From the NCBI GenBank assembly GCA_034509495.1, contig CM067509.1, forward strand, positions 7,035,288-7,099,287: DNA of 64,000 nucleotides, read 5' to 3'. Below the pieces are notes generated by a model. The model was not told the origin of the DNA and searched no databases. It saw only the letters and a list, made by a program, of their open reading frames with translations. Made by a program: the position numbers and the translations under genes. Below are positions 33,201-46,799 of the stretch, one piece after another. Each line of letters opens with the position of its first letter. Positions within the stretch are counted from its first letter, which is position 1. Source of the DNA: Acestrorhynchus altus. Its lineage: Eukaryota > Chordata > Actinopteri > Characiformes > Acestrorhynchidae.

Positions 33201-33790
33201 ACGCGTGACTACAAACATATATCTGGCCTTTAAATGTGACCTCCCGATGAAAGCTGGCATTCCGAGATCTGTAGGTTTCTGGAGCCTCGCTGACTCCGTA
33301 CTGCATGGTTGCCATGGCAGCTGGATGCTTTATACCACATGGGGGGTGTAATATATGGGGAGTTTGTGAGAAGCCAAAATTGTCCAGTCAGTGTTTGCTC
33401 AGTGGTAAGAGTGCCCTGCTGCCAGTGGTCTACTCCACTGTACCTCCACAGACGTCCACTAACCCCCAGTCCTGCAGGATCACGAGCCTCTGATTAAAGT
33501 GTCAGCTAATGTGCTCCTACAGCCAGGTCAGGACAGGGTAGGAGCTCACGGAGTGCTGATGCAGCACAGCAGGAGCGTAGGGCCAAGTCACAGGTCAGGT
33601 CGCCTGCAACGTGTACAATCAACCCTGAGAAACATTAGGTGGTCCTCCTGAAGACTACACTGCAACAAAGACAAAAAAGAATCAATGAACACATTCCTGA
33701 AGGACTGAAGACAACCTGACATGAACCTCCGTGAATAAATGTTTCATGAAACATTTGTCAGATGTCGAAACGGCTAATTCTGAGCACTAT

Positions 33791-33834
33791 GATGTGTGTG
33801 TGTGTGTGTGTGTGTGTGTGGTTGTGTGTGTGTG
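33791..33834. repeat. (GT)n microsatellite
   Basis: About 21 GT units with one GG interruption. Confidence 0.96.
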
Positions 33835-35217
33835 TTTATACATAGCGAGAGAGAACATTAGAAGTGAGATATATCAACCCTTATTTTTGTTTTGTTGATT
33901 ATTAATAGCTCGTCATCAGAAATCCAGAATCTCAGACGATTTGAATATTTAATTTTGTGTGAATAAATTACTAAATATAATGCATATAAAAGACTTTTAA
34001 TTACATTTTGAGCAATATTTAAGTACAATGTTCTAAATGTATGTCATGCACTAGTGTGTATGTTGGTGTAATATGGAGAATATTCTGCCAAATAAATAAA
34101 TTAATACCCAAAGTTTGTCCTAATAATGTTTTAAGAATATTATAATATAATATAATACGATTGACATCCGAAACCTCGTCAGTACGTCTTCCATGAAGGT
34201 AATGTTAGTGCAGGAGACTCCAGAGTCTGACCTGTCGTCCTGAAGGTCTTAGACTGTGAAACTGGCTCCTTCAAGCAGATCTCTTGAAGTTTTCCTGGTT
34301 TTCCAGTTTTCTTTCTCAGCTCCTGCTGTGAAATTAGATCGGAACTGGCTGTAGCTGACTGTGGTCACACCTGCTGACCCCGTTTGGGATCAGCCTTTAT
34401 AAATGTAGGGACGTGAAAGAGCTCAAAGTAGCATTTCCATCACTATCATATTTGTGCTGCAGGTCCGTGGAAAAGCAGGTAAAGGAGCAGGTAATCCAGC
34501 GGGACCTCCACCAGCCGTGGAGAGGAAACGCTGAGGCTGCAGAACGGAGCAGGCCTGACACGCAGAACTCAGACAGCTGCTTTGATAACTGTTTGTGATA
34601 TTTTCTAAAGCGAGTCGCTCGTTTCTGAGTGGAGCCGCTGTTCTGTCGCTCCAGACTGCTCGACATGACATGCGCTTTGATTTTCCTTCCTGTCATCACT
34701 AACCTGAACTTCACTAAGCACATTACCGTGTGGCGCTGCAGCCGTGGGCCGTGGTCTACGGACCCCTGGCCGCGTTCGGTGTGTTGTTGTTTTGAGGGTG
34801 TAGAGATCATGTAATTACTGTTCCTCTACTGAGTCGATAAACATTAAATATGATGTAGAAATAATTGAAGGTTGACTGGAAGGTTGTTTGTTTGATTCCC
34901 TGAACTGGCACTGAACTCCCCAGCTGCTGCCCGGTTTCCGTAGCAACCCTTCCGCGACGAGTTGATGAGCTTCTCCAGTATCAGCAACACCATCCTCTCC
35001 CAAAGTCACAGTTGCACATCACCATTAACCAGCTTTGAGAAGCGTTTATGTAAATACAGCAAGACTGTGATGTAACAGTTTTGGGGTTTTGGAATTGGCC
35101 TGTTTTACTGCTCTGTTTTGGTTCTGATGGATGTTCTGATGGAGGGACACCAGTGTTTGATGGTTCAAGGTTTGTCACTTCCATATCCTGAACTCTTTAT
35201 TCTACTATGCTAGGATA

Positions 35218-35632
35218 CACAATGTGGACAAAAGTATGGGGACAGCTGCTCATTCACTTCTGAAATCAAGGGTTTTAAAAAGAGTTTATCCTGCTTTTAT
35301 TGGATTTACTGTCTCTACTGTCCAGGGAAGGATGTTCACCACCCCACCTCATTTGGAATGCTTTCCAAAACTCCTCCCAAAAGTGCTGGATGGAGCTCCA
35401 TCATTCCAGAGAACACAGTTCCACAGCTCCACAGCTCAATGGTGGGGGTCTTTATACCCTCTAGTCCACACCTGCTATTAGACATGGAGACAATAGAGTC
35501 ATGTTTGTTTATCTGCCCCAGAGAGTCCTATTCTAGACAAACTGTGTGCATTTGCTGGGTCAGCAATGGATGCAGCCTAAAGTAGCTGAATGCTGAATTA
35601 GACAGGTGTCCACAAGTATGTGGACATGTATA
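35218..35632. mobile_element. fold-back family A, near full-length copy
   Basis: Begins atgtggacaaaagtatgggg and ends gtgtccacaagtatgtggac. Inside are cttctgaaatcaagggtttt, gagctccatcattccagag, ctattagacatggagacaa, gtttatctgccccagag and tgggtcagcaatggatgcag. No open frame of interest. Confidence 0.82.
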
Positions 35633-36325
35633 TGAAGTTACAGCTTCTTTAAAACAACGTCTTTGTATATATGAACCAGAAAGAGCAGACAGCAGTCCTA
35701 CGGTCATGAACTGAGCACAGATGAAGGGCTAGAGGACGTCAAACACCCTGTAAAGGATGTTCGACAGACTTCAGCCCCGATGGCCTGAAGTTCTCGTACA
35801 AGCGTGCCAGCCGGTGTTTATCGGATTGCTTCCCCTTGACTTTTGCAGAAGGTAGTTATTGTGAATATCTTCCCCCATCAGTTGGCAGCTCAGTCAGGCG
35901 TGCAGCTGTCAAGAGCAGCGCTGGCTGGGCCCGACGGCGCAAGCTGAGGGAGTATCAGTGTGCGATCACTTTAATGCTTCAGCCACTGCTGCTGCCCCAG
36001 ATGGACCGCCCATTCGGGCCAGCACCAGGCCTGCGGGGCCGGCGGGGAGCGTCACCGGAGTGTAATTCAACGCTTCGGGGCAGGACGGTTAGCGTAGGTC
36101 ATTGAGAAAAACGGTGTGAGAGTCAGACAGTGTGTAAACAACCTCATTGTTTATTTAAAGGGACTGTATCCCATGTTTAACGCCCCCCAGGGCCCGTCGC
36201 ATTGTTTATGTGTAGCTGAACAAGTCGGAATTTTACACCATTTTCCGAACTCTCACATGAAACAGTCTGTTTCTCTTACGATGGCTGAGATACCCTGTAC
36301 GTCCAAATGTTTGTACAAGTAGTAC

Positions 36326-36362
36326 TGCCAAAAGAATAGGACTCTCTGGAGCAGATGAACAA
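36326..36362. mobile_element. fold-back family A fragment
   Basis: actgccaaaagaataggact followed by ctctggagcagatgaac, an internal piece of family A. Confidence 0.65.
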
Positions 36363-36529
36363 ATGACCAAGGTATCATCGTTACAAGCAACAATAAAACA
36401 ACCTTTACAGCTTTTAATGGCGGTGTTGTTTCACACGTCAGAGTAGGACGAGCCGTGGCAGCCTAACGAGGTTGAAATCACTGCTACTCCCAGTCACGTC
36501 CACTCTACATTTGGGAGTGCAAACACAAC

Positions 36530-36850
36530 AGACAGTTCTGGGAGAGTGTGGTGCAGAGCCTTTTTCACACCAGCTTTGGATTCAACATTTCTGAAAGTTG
36601 CATCTGTACTGCTGCAAGAAGAGACATGGGATTTCAGCATGAAGTTTCTTTTTCAACTTCCTGTGATTGGTCTGAAAGTCTGAAGTATCCACATGGCTGG
36701 ACAATGGTTCCACCTTTTTCCGCCTTTGGTCCAGACCATGGTCCACAGCACCTTTTACACCTTGTATTTTGGTGCAGACCAAACTAAAAGTTTCACAGAT
36801 GTGGACAAATCGATTTAGGTGTGAAAGCACCTGGAGATGTAGATCATTCT
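36530..36850. mobile_element. possible palindromic DNA element
   Basis: Contains complementary phrases about hidden symmetry: ggtccagaccatggtccaca is nearly self-complementary, and tttcacaccagctttgg near the left end roughly pairs with ggtgtgaaagcacc near the right. Boundaries are unclear. Confidence 0.35.
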
Positions 36851-38417
36851 GCATTGCTGATTTGATCTGGAGCGTTCATCTTCATCCCTCTGAACCAGTG
36901 GTCAGCAGTTGTGTATTCATGTCTTCACTCTGGCAGCGTCCAGGCTTTCTTTCTCTCACACATATCAAAGGTTGAGTGATGCTGGTAGAGCTGTTAAAGG
37001 TGGACTTCCATCCCCACTCAGAGCCACGTGAACCCAGATCAGCTGTACCATTCTGGCCTCTGTCCAACCAATAAAGGAGCACCACTGCTCCACGTTCCTC
37101 TCTGGTGTGGAGAGGTCTTCTGTTTGTTCTTAGAGTTTTCTGAACTCTGAGTGAAGAGACTGACAGCTACGAGATAAGAAAGAGTAGAGGGCTTCAGAGG
37201 AAGGTCTGATGTGGAATCAGGTGAGAGGACAGTGTCTGATCCCGTTTCAAACAGAAGCTACGTCCAGCAGACGCTTGAGAGAGCAACTCTAAACCAGTGG
37301 AGCTGTGGGTAATAAGCTGTGGCAGGAAAGACATTAATGTTATTTAGCACCAGAGGTGTGAGGAATGAAGCATCACCTTCACTTCCTTTGCCCTTGAGGT
37401 GTAATTCCACCGTTTGGTAGAGTTATAGTCCAGATATCGATGTAGCGTGCACTCTGTAGACCATTAAGGTTTCCTCTTTGGCCTTCAGGAGAAGGTCTGA
37501 CCAAAAATACAGCCTTTCACCTGTAACGCAGTCGATCAACCGAGACCTGCTTCTTCTACAGAGTTTTGTTTTTGTTTTGTACCAGAACTACGATGCTGCT
37601 GTAGATAGATGGTGTTTTTTTCTTTCTTTCTTTCTGTTTTTAATTTGTTTCTTTCTCATTTTTAAGTTTTCATTTAATCATTGTGTTTCGGCCCCTTTAC
37701 CACAATCTATAGAAAACATAAAAACATAGAATAATAAAGATAACAGAGTAATAAAGGAATAATAAGCAGAAGAAACAGGTTGAAGCCCTGGTTCTGACTG
37801 ATCTGAGGGCACTTCATGTCCAACAGTAGGTTAATAAAGGCGTCTACGATTCAAAGAATGAACAGATTAACGAAGTCAGTTTTACGGTATTTCTTTATCT
37901 GATGTGAGGGTCTGCAGTGGTTTCACTGGGCTGTTAATCTGCATGTTTGGAGGCGAAGAGTCAGTTTGGGTCAGATTCGGGCCCGAAGCGCGTGTGCCGT
38001 GGGTGGTTTAGGTAAACCGAGAAGACCGTGTTGCCTTTTCCGCGTCGCTGGCTGCCTTTTATTCTACCTCCAGCTGCAGTCTGCCATTAAACATTCATAC
38101 CTGCTTTCATTGCTGCAGAGAGCGTCGAGCGGAGAGGGCTGTCAGATACCACTGACACAGACAGCGACTCCCTGTCACCAGAGAGAAAGAGACTAGGAGT
38201 GAATCGGGGAGATTTCCTGTCTTCTCCGGCTGGACTACTCGGAGTCTTCTCTCTCTCGGAATGTCGGAGCTTGACCCGGCACGGTTCTTACATAACGACC
38301 TCGGTTAGTTCATCTGATCCCAGACAGTCTCCGCGGCAGTTAACGTCACTGCAATCACATCATCAACGGGGGCTCAAGAGCTTCAACTGCACCACTGAGA
38401 CCTCAGACTCAACTTCA

Positions 38418-38680
38418 GCATGGCCAAAAGTATTGGGACCCTGCTTATTTACTGTATCTTCTGAAATCAAGGGTGTTAAAATGAGCTGATCCTGCTTTTG
38501 TTGGAGTAACTCTCCGACTTTTTACTAGATTCTGGTGCACTGCTGTGAGGATTTGATTGTATTCAGTAAAAAGAACTTGAGTTTGTGATCTAAGGATATT
38601 GGATCCACACCCCACCTCATCCCCTAACTTCCATAACTCATCCCACAGTTCTAGTGCTCCACAGCTCATACTAGGGATCT
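38418..38680. mobile_element. fold-back family A, partial copy
   Basis: Begins atggccaaaagtattgggac and carries cttctgaaatcaagggtgtt, gatcctgcttttgttggag and a degenerate right half (ccccacctcatcccc). Confidence 0.75.
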
Positions 38681-39032
38681 GCAGACTGAGAGGTCTTTCG
38701 AGGGAACCAGGGGGTGAGAACTGTGAGAACACAGTGGTAAAAGCAAAGGATCGGAGCTGGATCTGGCACTGTCCAGAAGCACTGAGCTATTTGACCATCA
38801 GGAATCTTTATATGGAAGGTTAGTTGTCAGCTGAAATGTGATGATTGGCATAGTCATGCCCAGAATTAGACACCAAATTCATGTCGCTGAGATGGTCAGG
38901 ATGAACAGGCAGAACCCTTCTGCTTGCTCCTGGCCTCAGGTATGCCTCATGAGTCCGGTATGCCAGAAGGAAGCAGGGCTGAAACTGCTGATGCTTGACT
39001 AAGAGAAGAGGGCAATTAAACTAGCCCAGGGA

Positions 39033-39060
39033 GTGAGGGAGCGAGGGAGCGAGGGAGCAG
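39033..39060. repeat. (GAGGGAGC)n short tandem repeat
   Basis: gagcgagggagcgagggagc-type octamers, three to four copies. Confidence 0.85.
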
Positions 39061-39219
39061 CGGCACAGTCATTAGCTAGGTTTGGGGAAAGACTGTGATC
39101 ACAGCCGAAGACAAACAAGCAGGAAGCCGATTCTTCGCTGTGACCCAGAGAGAGAAACAGTGTCTAACGAGTGCATGTCTGGAGACTCCTGCCAAGCCTG
39201 GCCTGTTTTCATACCCACC

Positions 39220-39330
39220 AGTCAGCCAGAACATTAAAACCACTGAGAAGTGAAGAGAATAGCACTGATAATCTGGTTCCAGTGGCTCCTGTTCAGGCCT
39301 TAAGCATGTGAACATGACACAGACTGGCTC
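39220..39330. mobile_element. end of a dispersed Tc1-associated repeat
   Basis: cagccagaacattaaaaccactgagaagtg is the reverse-complement form of the terminal phrase also seen at 23080-23105 and 59400-59425. It directly precedes a family B copy. Confidence 0.55.
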
Positions 39331-39454
39331 CAACAAGTTGTTCAGACCAGTTGTAGATCCACCAATGTATTCTCACCAACGTTCTTCTTCAAAACGTTTT
39401 ATTTGAGGCACAGTTGCACAAACACTGGGATATTTCAGGGTTCAGGACCACCAT

Positions 39455-39795
39455 GGAGCAGGTGGCTCATTCTCAGCACTGGAGTTGGAGTGTTTAAACA
39501 CTGTGTCCACTCACTGTCCACTCTATTAGACACTCCTACCGAGTGTCGCCACCTTGTACATGTAAAGTCAGAGTCAGAAGCTCATCTGTTTCTGCACATT
39601 TTGTGTTGGTCGTCCTCTAGTCCTTCATCAGTGCTCACAGGACGCTGCTCACAGGACGCTGTCGGCTGGACATTTCTGGTTGGTGGACTGTTCTCGGTCC
39701 CGCAGTGACACTGAGGGGCTTAAACAGTCCAGCAGCACTGCTGTGTCTGATCCACTCGTACCAGCAACACACACTAACACACCACCACCACCTGT
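39455..39795. mobile_element. fold-back family B copy, central segment inverted
   Basis: Left arm ggtggctcattctcagcac, central segment reading gtgtccactcactgtccac through tcctctagtccttcatcag to ggactgttctcggtcc, and right arm ctgctgtgtctgatccactc then gtaccag. The central segment is in the opposite orientation to that in the 3302-3800 copy, while the right arm has the same orientation. Confidence 0.85.
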
Positions 39796-41082
39796 AACAC
39801 TACTTTCCAGGTAGAATCCCACCTCGACCTCCACCAGGATGAAGTGGATAAGAATAGTGATTGGTTGAATCCTCTGATGTTATTTGAGTCCCGTCTCCTT
39901 TGACCTTGTTGTGCTTTTCCGGTGTGGACTCCAGTGTAGTTTACAAAAGTAGACCAGCGGAGCTCGGTGTGGTGGGTGGGTCTCCTGCTCAGCTGTGGAG
40001 TAGATTTGGTGGCACTATAATAAACATATGGTGAGGAGACGATCAGAGAGATCAACCACAGCCTTGCTCAGGAATGGAGCTGCCGATGGCTTTAATCATG
40101 TCGGATTAACGTTTTAATGGTTATTAAGTGACATTGCGGCTTCGCAGTGAAGTTCAATGAGATTATCTGTTTTTTTTTCCGCTGCTGTAATTCAATTGTG
40201 TGCTCTGTAGAGCAGCTCGGCAGGAACTGAACACGACACCCCATGCAGGATGTTCTTCTGGACCGAAGTGGACATAAGCAACATCTGGTACAGCTGGAAG
40301 TAAGCTTCTGCATTACAGTACGGAACTCCTGCAGGTCTCCTTTTAGGAGGCCTAATTTATATAATGTTTTTTTTTTTGTATAATGAGAAAAACCCGTATC
40401 ACGGGTGTTGCTAGAAGTGTAATTATGCGTAAAATAAAGCAACTTTTGCGTTTATAAAGCATAAGGCTGAGGTAGCATCAGTGTGAGCTCAGTGATAAGA
40501 GTGCTTCAGACACGGTTCAGGAACATGGTCTCATTATTTATGGAGCGTTGGAATCTCATTTGGACAGGCCTCGCACATTGCTGGGCCTAATTTAATGAAA
40601 TAAATGAAGGACACATCAAAGGGAGTCCTTTGTCTCTCGTGACGTGTGAGCCTTTAGTGGGCAGCCGTGGAGCTCCACTCTGATAGTGTGAGCCAATCAG
40701 AGGGCTGTGGAGTCTTCAGAACTGGAATGTGTGAGTGGTGTGTAATGAGCACTCAGGCTGTTTACACTGGGGGGCGGAGGAGGGTGGAGGGGGGGGTCGA
40801 AATATCTGCGGCATTAATGAAAAGGCTGGGAATAGCTAATGCAGTCCTGTCGAGGCGTCGCGGGCCTAACGTGAATCGCTGATCACAAAGCTCGTGTGCT
40901 CAGATGGAGCTGTTGGCTGGTGATGAGGTCGTTTGTCTGGAGAGATGAGAGGCTGATGGTGAGCTCTCACAGAAGAACAGAAGAACTGACTCACAGCCAG
41001 AGCACAGACTTTACCCCGGTTGACCTGCTGAGCCTGAAGCTGTGGTGCTATCAGGGACCCATCCTTTGGTGCTCGTTTGGAT

Positions 41083-41185
41083 GCAGTATATAGGACAAAA
41101 GTGTTGGGACGCTCGGTTGTTTCTTCTGAAATCAAGGTTATTGAGGAGTTTATCCTCTTTTGTTGGAGTGAAAAACTGCATGGTC
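41083..41185. mobile_element. fold-back family A, left-end fragment
   Basis: Runs from ggacaaaagtgttgggac through cttctgaaatcaaggttatt to tcctcttttgttggagtg. Confidence 0.7.
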
Positions 41186-41734
41186 CTGTTGTGTGAACTC
41201 AACATGTGTACTTACGTTACTGTGGTGTACAAAGCTCCTCTGACCGTACAGGAGCACTTTGTAGGTCTGTAATTACAGGCTGCTTGCTGTCATTCACCGG
41301 TGCTGATAAGACCCTTCTCTGTGAAGGTCGTGTGGGTGCAGGTCTGATGTGAGATTGCTGTTTTGGTGCCGTTGCTGATGCAGGGCTGCACTTGCACTCC
41401 TGTGATTCCCAGGAGCCCAGAAATGCAGGGGTCACGTTGGTGGTATCTTCCAGGGTCAGAGAAGCTTCCAGCTTGGCTTGACTTTTATCCTCCTGGGGTC
41501 CAGAGGTTAACCACTTCTCACGCGACCCCCATTGTTAGTATGGAAATGCGGAGGATCGGAGTTGCTACCCGTAGAAAAGGTCAGAGAATGAGCAAGCGGA
41601 AAACTGAATAATTTATCACTATGGAGACAACATGAAGCTAGAAGTAATGGCCTGCATGCTCTTAAAGTTTGGTACTTCTCAGCAGAGACTAATAATTCCC
41701 TCCCGAGCCACAACAGGACAATAACTCTGCCCAA

Positions 41735-42035
41735 ATGTTCTGCTTTATGGAACTATCAAACTCGCCTCCTGGAAAAAAATGGAAACACGGAAAAAGGCAG
41801 CGCATAACTTCTCGTGGTTGGAAATTAGAAGTGTGGTTTGAGCCACCAGTTAACCGAGACAAACCTGAAATAAGAAAATCAATAAAACCATTTGTTTCCA
41901 ACCCTACATTTGTTACCTTACCTCTCAGCTTTGCTACAGTCAGGTGTTACTCTAATTCCCTCGTCCTGCAGCCTGCAGCGGAGATTGTTTACATGCAATT
42001 TCAAATAACGAGTCTTAAATTATAGATTAGTTACA
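41735..42035. other. unique stretch, possible conserved non-coding element
   Basis: Repeat-free block with several homeodomain or HMG-like cores (aaaatcaataaaacc, tacatttgttacc, ttacatgcaatttc) and no coding frame. It is unlike the decayed repeats around it. Function is inference only. Confidence 0.22.
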
Positions 42036-42059
42036 GTAAATAATGTGCTCATTTATATT

Positions 42060-42620
42060 CCTTTAACCTCCGAATCCTGAGCTCAACTCTGACAGAGTCT
42101 CAGGGCTTCACTCAGACTCCCATTGCTGAGCCTCTAGATCCACTGGCCAGAGGTTCAGGAGTTACCTCAAGATGCTCACTCTAGAGTGAGGCTGCACTCA
42201 GACTCACACCCCAGAGACACAGGAGTTGACTCATACTCACACATAGAGGCTAAAGTCTTGGACTCCATCCCCTGAGACTTTTGACTCACACATTAGAGAA
42301 TTGACTCAGACATGCGTCTGTAAACTCAGGACTCAACAAGGACTAGAATACCCAAGACTTGATCTTACACCAGAGACTTGGGACCCAGTTCAGACTCGCA
42401 CTACAGAGTCTCCAGACCTCACTTGGATCTGGCTCAGACTCACTGTATCTGTAAGACATGCGCTCTGGAGACTTGAGACTCATCTCAGACTTGCAACCTA
42501 AAGACTCAAGACTATCAACCTTGAGATGTAAGACTTGATTTAAGACTAAACAGAGACTCAAGTCTCGAACTAAGACTCTCACGCCAGAGACCCGAGTCTC
42601 ACGCCAAAGATTCAAGACCC
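42060..42620. repeat. degenerate GACTC-rich repeat region
   Basis: Dozens of gactca/gagact phrases at irregular spacing (cagactcaca, gagacttgaga, caagactcaa). This is probably an old minisatellite. It includes three perfect tgactca sites at 42227, 42282 and 42302. Confidence 0.7.
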
Positions 42621-43429
42621 GGTTTCACATGAAGTATCTCTGTGTGAAACAAATCAGGATCTTCCCCTTCTGTTCTGAGATCCAGTCTTCCTCAGACAAG
42701 TGCTCCAAAGCTGCTCTCAGATAAAGTTTCCACGGCAGAGAGAGCAGAACATTCTCGCTCTCACACTTTCTCTTGCTCTGTTTTTATTTTCATGAGTGCT
42801 TTTGGCCTACACCCCCATATCTGATTTTGAAAAGCAGACCCTTGGAAGGAGGATTGAGGACCTGCCGCCAGCTCTCTGCTTTGCCTTGGAACGCTGGGGT
42901 GGTTGGAGCACATTCTGTTTACTCAGAGAAGAAAATGAGAGCAGACTTCCTATGGAAAAACCGAAAGGGCCATGGACTGTCAGATGGCTAATGGTTTTTG
43001 CATATCCTCAGCACAGGCTCCTCATCCTGGAGCACTGGCCGGTGCAGGGAGGCTCGTGGAGGGTTAGGCATGGGGTCGGCCAGGGGCCTGCATATGCAGG
43101 TGTTAGGCTGCTGTAAAGTTGCGCAAGACATGAAAAGAAAGGAAATGAAATGACTGCAATTTTGGAAGCATGGTGGGAACGTGTTGACCTGGTGTAGAAA
43201 GAATTTTTGCCAACTCAGAAAGACTGAGAGACTGTTTCTGCGAGTGCTTTTGCTCTTTTGTGGGCTTTGACGACCCTGATTTTGAGTGAAATATCTTTTC
43301 ACCATTCTGTGGAACATCTCTCTCGCTGGTAACCAAGTACTGCAACAGTTCTGGAAAGACTTTTGCTCACAAAGTAAAAATGAAAGAATGGATACCAACA
43401 CCAAAGCAATGCTTTTCATATATTTTCTC

Positions 43430-43900
43430 TAATTATGACAAAAATACATCTGGATCTTGCTGGAGCAAATAACAGCCACGTTTTTTAAGAATCAGTTTTA
43501 CAATATGAGTAGATCCAACAATCCTAAAATCACTGGATCTACAGGAAGCTCTCACCACAGTTGATGTCTAAGTGCAGCTTCTAACCTCAGAAAGAGACCA
43601 AACAAGTTTAATTTTGAGCACAGACATATTTGGCTCAAACCAAACACAGCATTTGAGCAGAAGAAGCTCATAGCAGCTGTGAAACATGGTGGTGGAAGTG
43701 TGATGGTTTGGAGCTGCTCTGCTGCAGCAGGGTGTGGAGATTTCTCCATCATAGAAACCACTATGAGATCTTTATTGTATCAGAGGGGGTTTGAGGAGAA
43801 CGGAAGAGCGTCTGTACAAAGACTGACGCTGAAACATCACAGAGCTGAAAGAATTCCGCATGGAGGAGTGGGAACGTCGTTCTTCCAGTCGATGTCAGAG
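43430..43900 (+). pseudogene. Tc1-like transposase relic
   Basis: A plus-strand frame at 43679 reads MKHGGGSVMVWSCSAAAGCG, the hallmark VKHGGGS(V/I)M.WGCF...G block between the first two catalytic Asp residues of Tc1-like transposases. The preceding DNA codes a degenerate stretch with the KQKTWKEAH-equivalent region eroded. The following frame loses homology soon after. No terminal repeats are visible. It belongs to a different subfamily from the relics with the FITDTLTD motif. Confidence 0.82.
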
Positions 43901-45234
43901 ATGGTAGATGGTTCTAGAAACATCTCACTGAGGTTACTTATACAATATTACGTTACTTAAGACCTTTGAAAGGTTCTTTTTCCCAAAACTCTTTACTTTA
44001 ATGACCCTATGTGGCACCTTGGGAGAATCTAAGAGAACCTTTTATGGAATCAGTTTGGTCTGTTCTATGGTCCAGGTCTGGGTTATTAGGATATTGAAAA
44101 TTGCTGACTTGCAGAAAGAACTGAACCTTCTTTTGTAACTCCTGAGCAGTTACCTTAATCCAGGGGAGACTGATGTGCAGAGCACTCACTCTGGCAGTGG
44201 AAGGCATGTTTGTTATTAGCCTATTAACTTATTCTTGGAAGATCTCCTGGCATGGAGGTGCGGCAGGCAGGCCTGTTCAGAGGACATGCTGGAAATGCTG
44301 GATGATGCTTTAGCTGTACCTCAGAGATTTCTGATGTAAGCAGGATAAAGGTCAGCTTCAGGTTGATTTTGAACTTCCAAAGGTCTCTCAGCCCAACTGC
44401 AAACACTTCCCCAGTATAGCTCCAGTATAGCTCTCTTCTGTCTCAAGCAAAAGAGGAAGTGTGGGAAGCAGAAAGTTGAAAGATCAGTTCCTCGGAGAGT
44501 AATGTTCGGGATGGCGTTAGTCACTCGTCTCGCGCCGAGATGTGGGGGTTACGTTCGCTCTGCTGTGGTGCTGATTATCTCCACTAGGAACCCACGTGAA
44601 TCATTTCCTGCAGCTGCCCAAGATCTGACTCGTTCCTGCGGACTGTTTAGTCTGGTGGAAGAGAGAGAAGGAGTGAGGGAAAGAGACCTGCTGAGGTTCA
44701 GGACTCCAGCCAAGAGCTACAGCTCCTGTCAGACACCACTGTGGTCAGTTCTACACCAGTCCATCCAGTTCATTTAGCCTTTGGATGAATGAAGGTGCAC
44801 GTCGTGGCTTCAGTCGGTCGTCTATTCGACACTGATATGTTACGATCCGCTTATCTGTGCTCTTTGAATGTGAGGGACAGCGAGTTATTGACCAGAGTGA
44901 CTTTCGCTGTCAAAGACGCTCTTCAGCCTTCCAGGACGGAAGGCTTTTGAAGTTGTTGTTAGTGTTGGAACAAGTTTTGCTCGCAGAGCTGAAGGTTTTT
45001 GTGTCCTTTGGGCATTTCAACATCCTGGATTCTGTCGCTCGCTCTGTAATAGCTGAGGCTGCTGGTCTATATTTACCACCGTGATTGGCAGCTCTAAAGG
45101 CTGTTAGTGCATCTCATTACGAAGATTTCTGGGAGAGCATCTTTAGCGGCTCTTCAGACGACTCAGATGTTGGTGCCTAAAGAGCCGAGCGCACCGCGAC
45201 GGGAACACACTCCTGTGTTAAACAAGACGTCATG

Positions 45235-45395
45235 TGAGGATGAGTGTTTATGGACACCCCTTCTAATTCAGAATTCAGCTCATTAAAGCTGCACCCATTG
45301 CTGACACAGATGTGCAAATGCACACACAGTTTACAGTCTAGCCTAGTCCCTGTAGAGAAGTACTGCCAATAGAATTGGACCCTCCGTACTAGATA
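45235..45395. mobile_element. fold-back family A, half copy
   Basis: Has tttatggacaccccttctaa, gcacccattgctgacacag, atgtgcaaatgcacacac, gtagagaagtactgccaat and agaattggaccctcc. Confidence 0.8.
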
Positions 45396-46099
45396 CATTA
45401 ACATGAACCTGTATTATATCACATTATATCGGTATGAAATTTAGTGTATCTTAGTAGATAGAAAAGCAGCACAGCACACAAGATGATTGATCCATTTAAT
45501 CGACGAAAGAACAGAACATCGGTGAGACAGGGAGAGGCGACTGCAGCACGAATCCGCATCAACCTCAGTAACCGACTGACCAATGGCTGGAGAGGTGCGG
45601 AAGTCCTCACCGCTGGTTATGCTTTGATCTCTGAGAAGCTCTTTCTGTTAGAAAACGGGAGAGAGCAGTTTCTGAGCCTTGGACATGTTCCTCATGATTG
45701 AAACGTCATGAAGGAAAATCGTGTTCTGTGGCAGCAGGTAGGGAAGGCACCATGGAAACAAGAAGCGAGGAATGGCGAGCTGGAAAAAGGCCTTTCTTTC
45801 TTGTGGTTGCCAAGGCAACACTTGAGTTACAGCTCATTCACATATTGTGAGAACCGTGATTTGACCCGTCACATGACGGACAGTTATCCATCCGTATGGT
45901 GTGACTCACAGGTGTTGGGGTGGTGCTGTTTTGTTGTGGGACCTTCTGGCTGGATGGAAGATCTTCAGCAGGGTTGAGATATGATTATAGCCCCTGCTGG
46001 GCTCTATTCGTTTGTTTGGGCAGAACATCAAAGTGCTGTAACGTTATTGCAACATCTGATGAGGAGTTAGACACCAGGTTTGTTCTACTGCCGCATTCC

Positions 46100-46200
46100 A
46101 AAGTGATCAACCATAACATTATGACCACCTCCTTGTTTCTACAGCTATTACGTGGGTGGTGGGTCATTCTCTGGTGGTGTGTTATTCATCAGCCCCGCCC
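46100..46200. mobile_element. end of family B-like repeat
   Basis: accataacattatgaccacc, then ttgtttctacag, then gggtggtgggtcattctc. These are terminal phrases of a fish repeat that pairs with the family B arm (gaatgacccaccac). Confidence 0.6.
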
Positions 46201-46799
46201 CCTCTCTCTGATCAGTCAGAGTCTGTATGCAGGTTGATCATGTTCACGTGGACAGAGCAGTAAACATGCACTGGAAGCTCCTTTGGCCTTTAAACTGGGA
46301 TTTAATTCAGTTGGAAACCAGTCAATTTGAGTTGTTTCGAGCTGAATTACGAACTTTTATGATGTCACACATAGAAGCCAGTCCTGCAGTGTGTTATGAT
46401 CTATCTATCATGTCTGTAGGTTTCTCTGAGTTATGAAGTCTAGGGAACCGCTTGTAACTAAGTGCGGATCTCAGGTTCTAAGAGCTAAACACAGAACTCA
46501 TTCATGCTGTAGCTGAAACGATAGATATTTTGTAATATATCTGATTTTAAGTTTGTTTTGATCTAATACATGATTTTTTCATCTCACAGGGGACCTTTAG
46601 ATGTGATTTCTTTCATGGAATTGATGGAAGAAAAAGTTTGTAGTGTCCTTTATATCCTGGAATACCTCCCTGCCAGTAGAAGGCCAGTTCAGCGGATCAG
46701 ACTCTCTGAAACTAGTAATCAGCGTCTGGAAATGAACTGATTGATCCTAATTTATTTATACAACCATTGAAAATATCAGAAATTAAAGATTAAATTACG

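Noticed and set aside
45483..46237. Several overlapping plus-strand frames of 70-105 codons.
   Set aside because: They overlap repeat ends (46100-46200), have no known motif, and lack splice signals consistent with sh3rf3.
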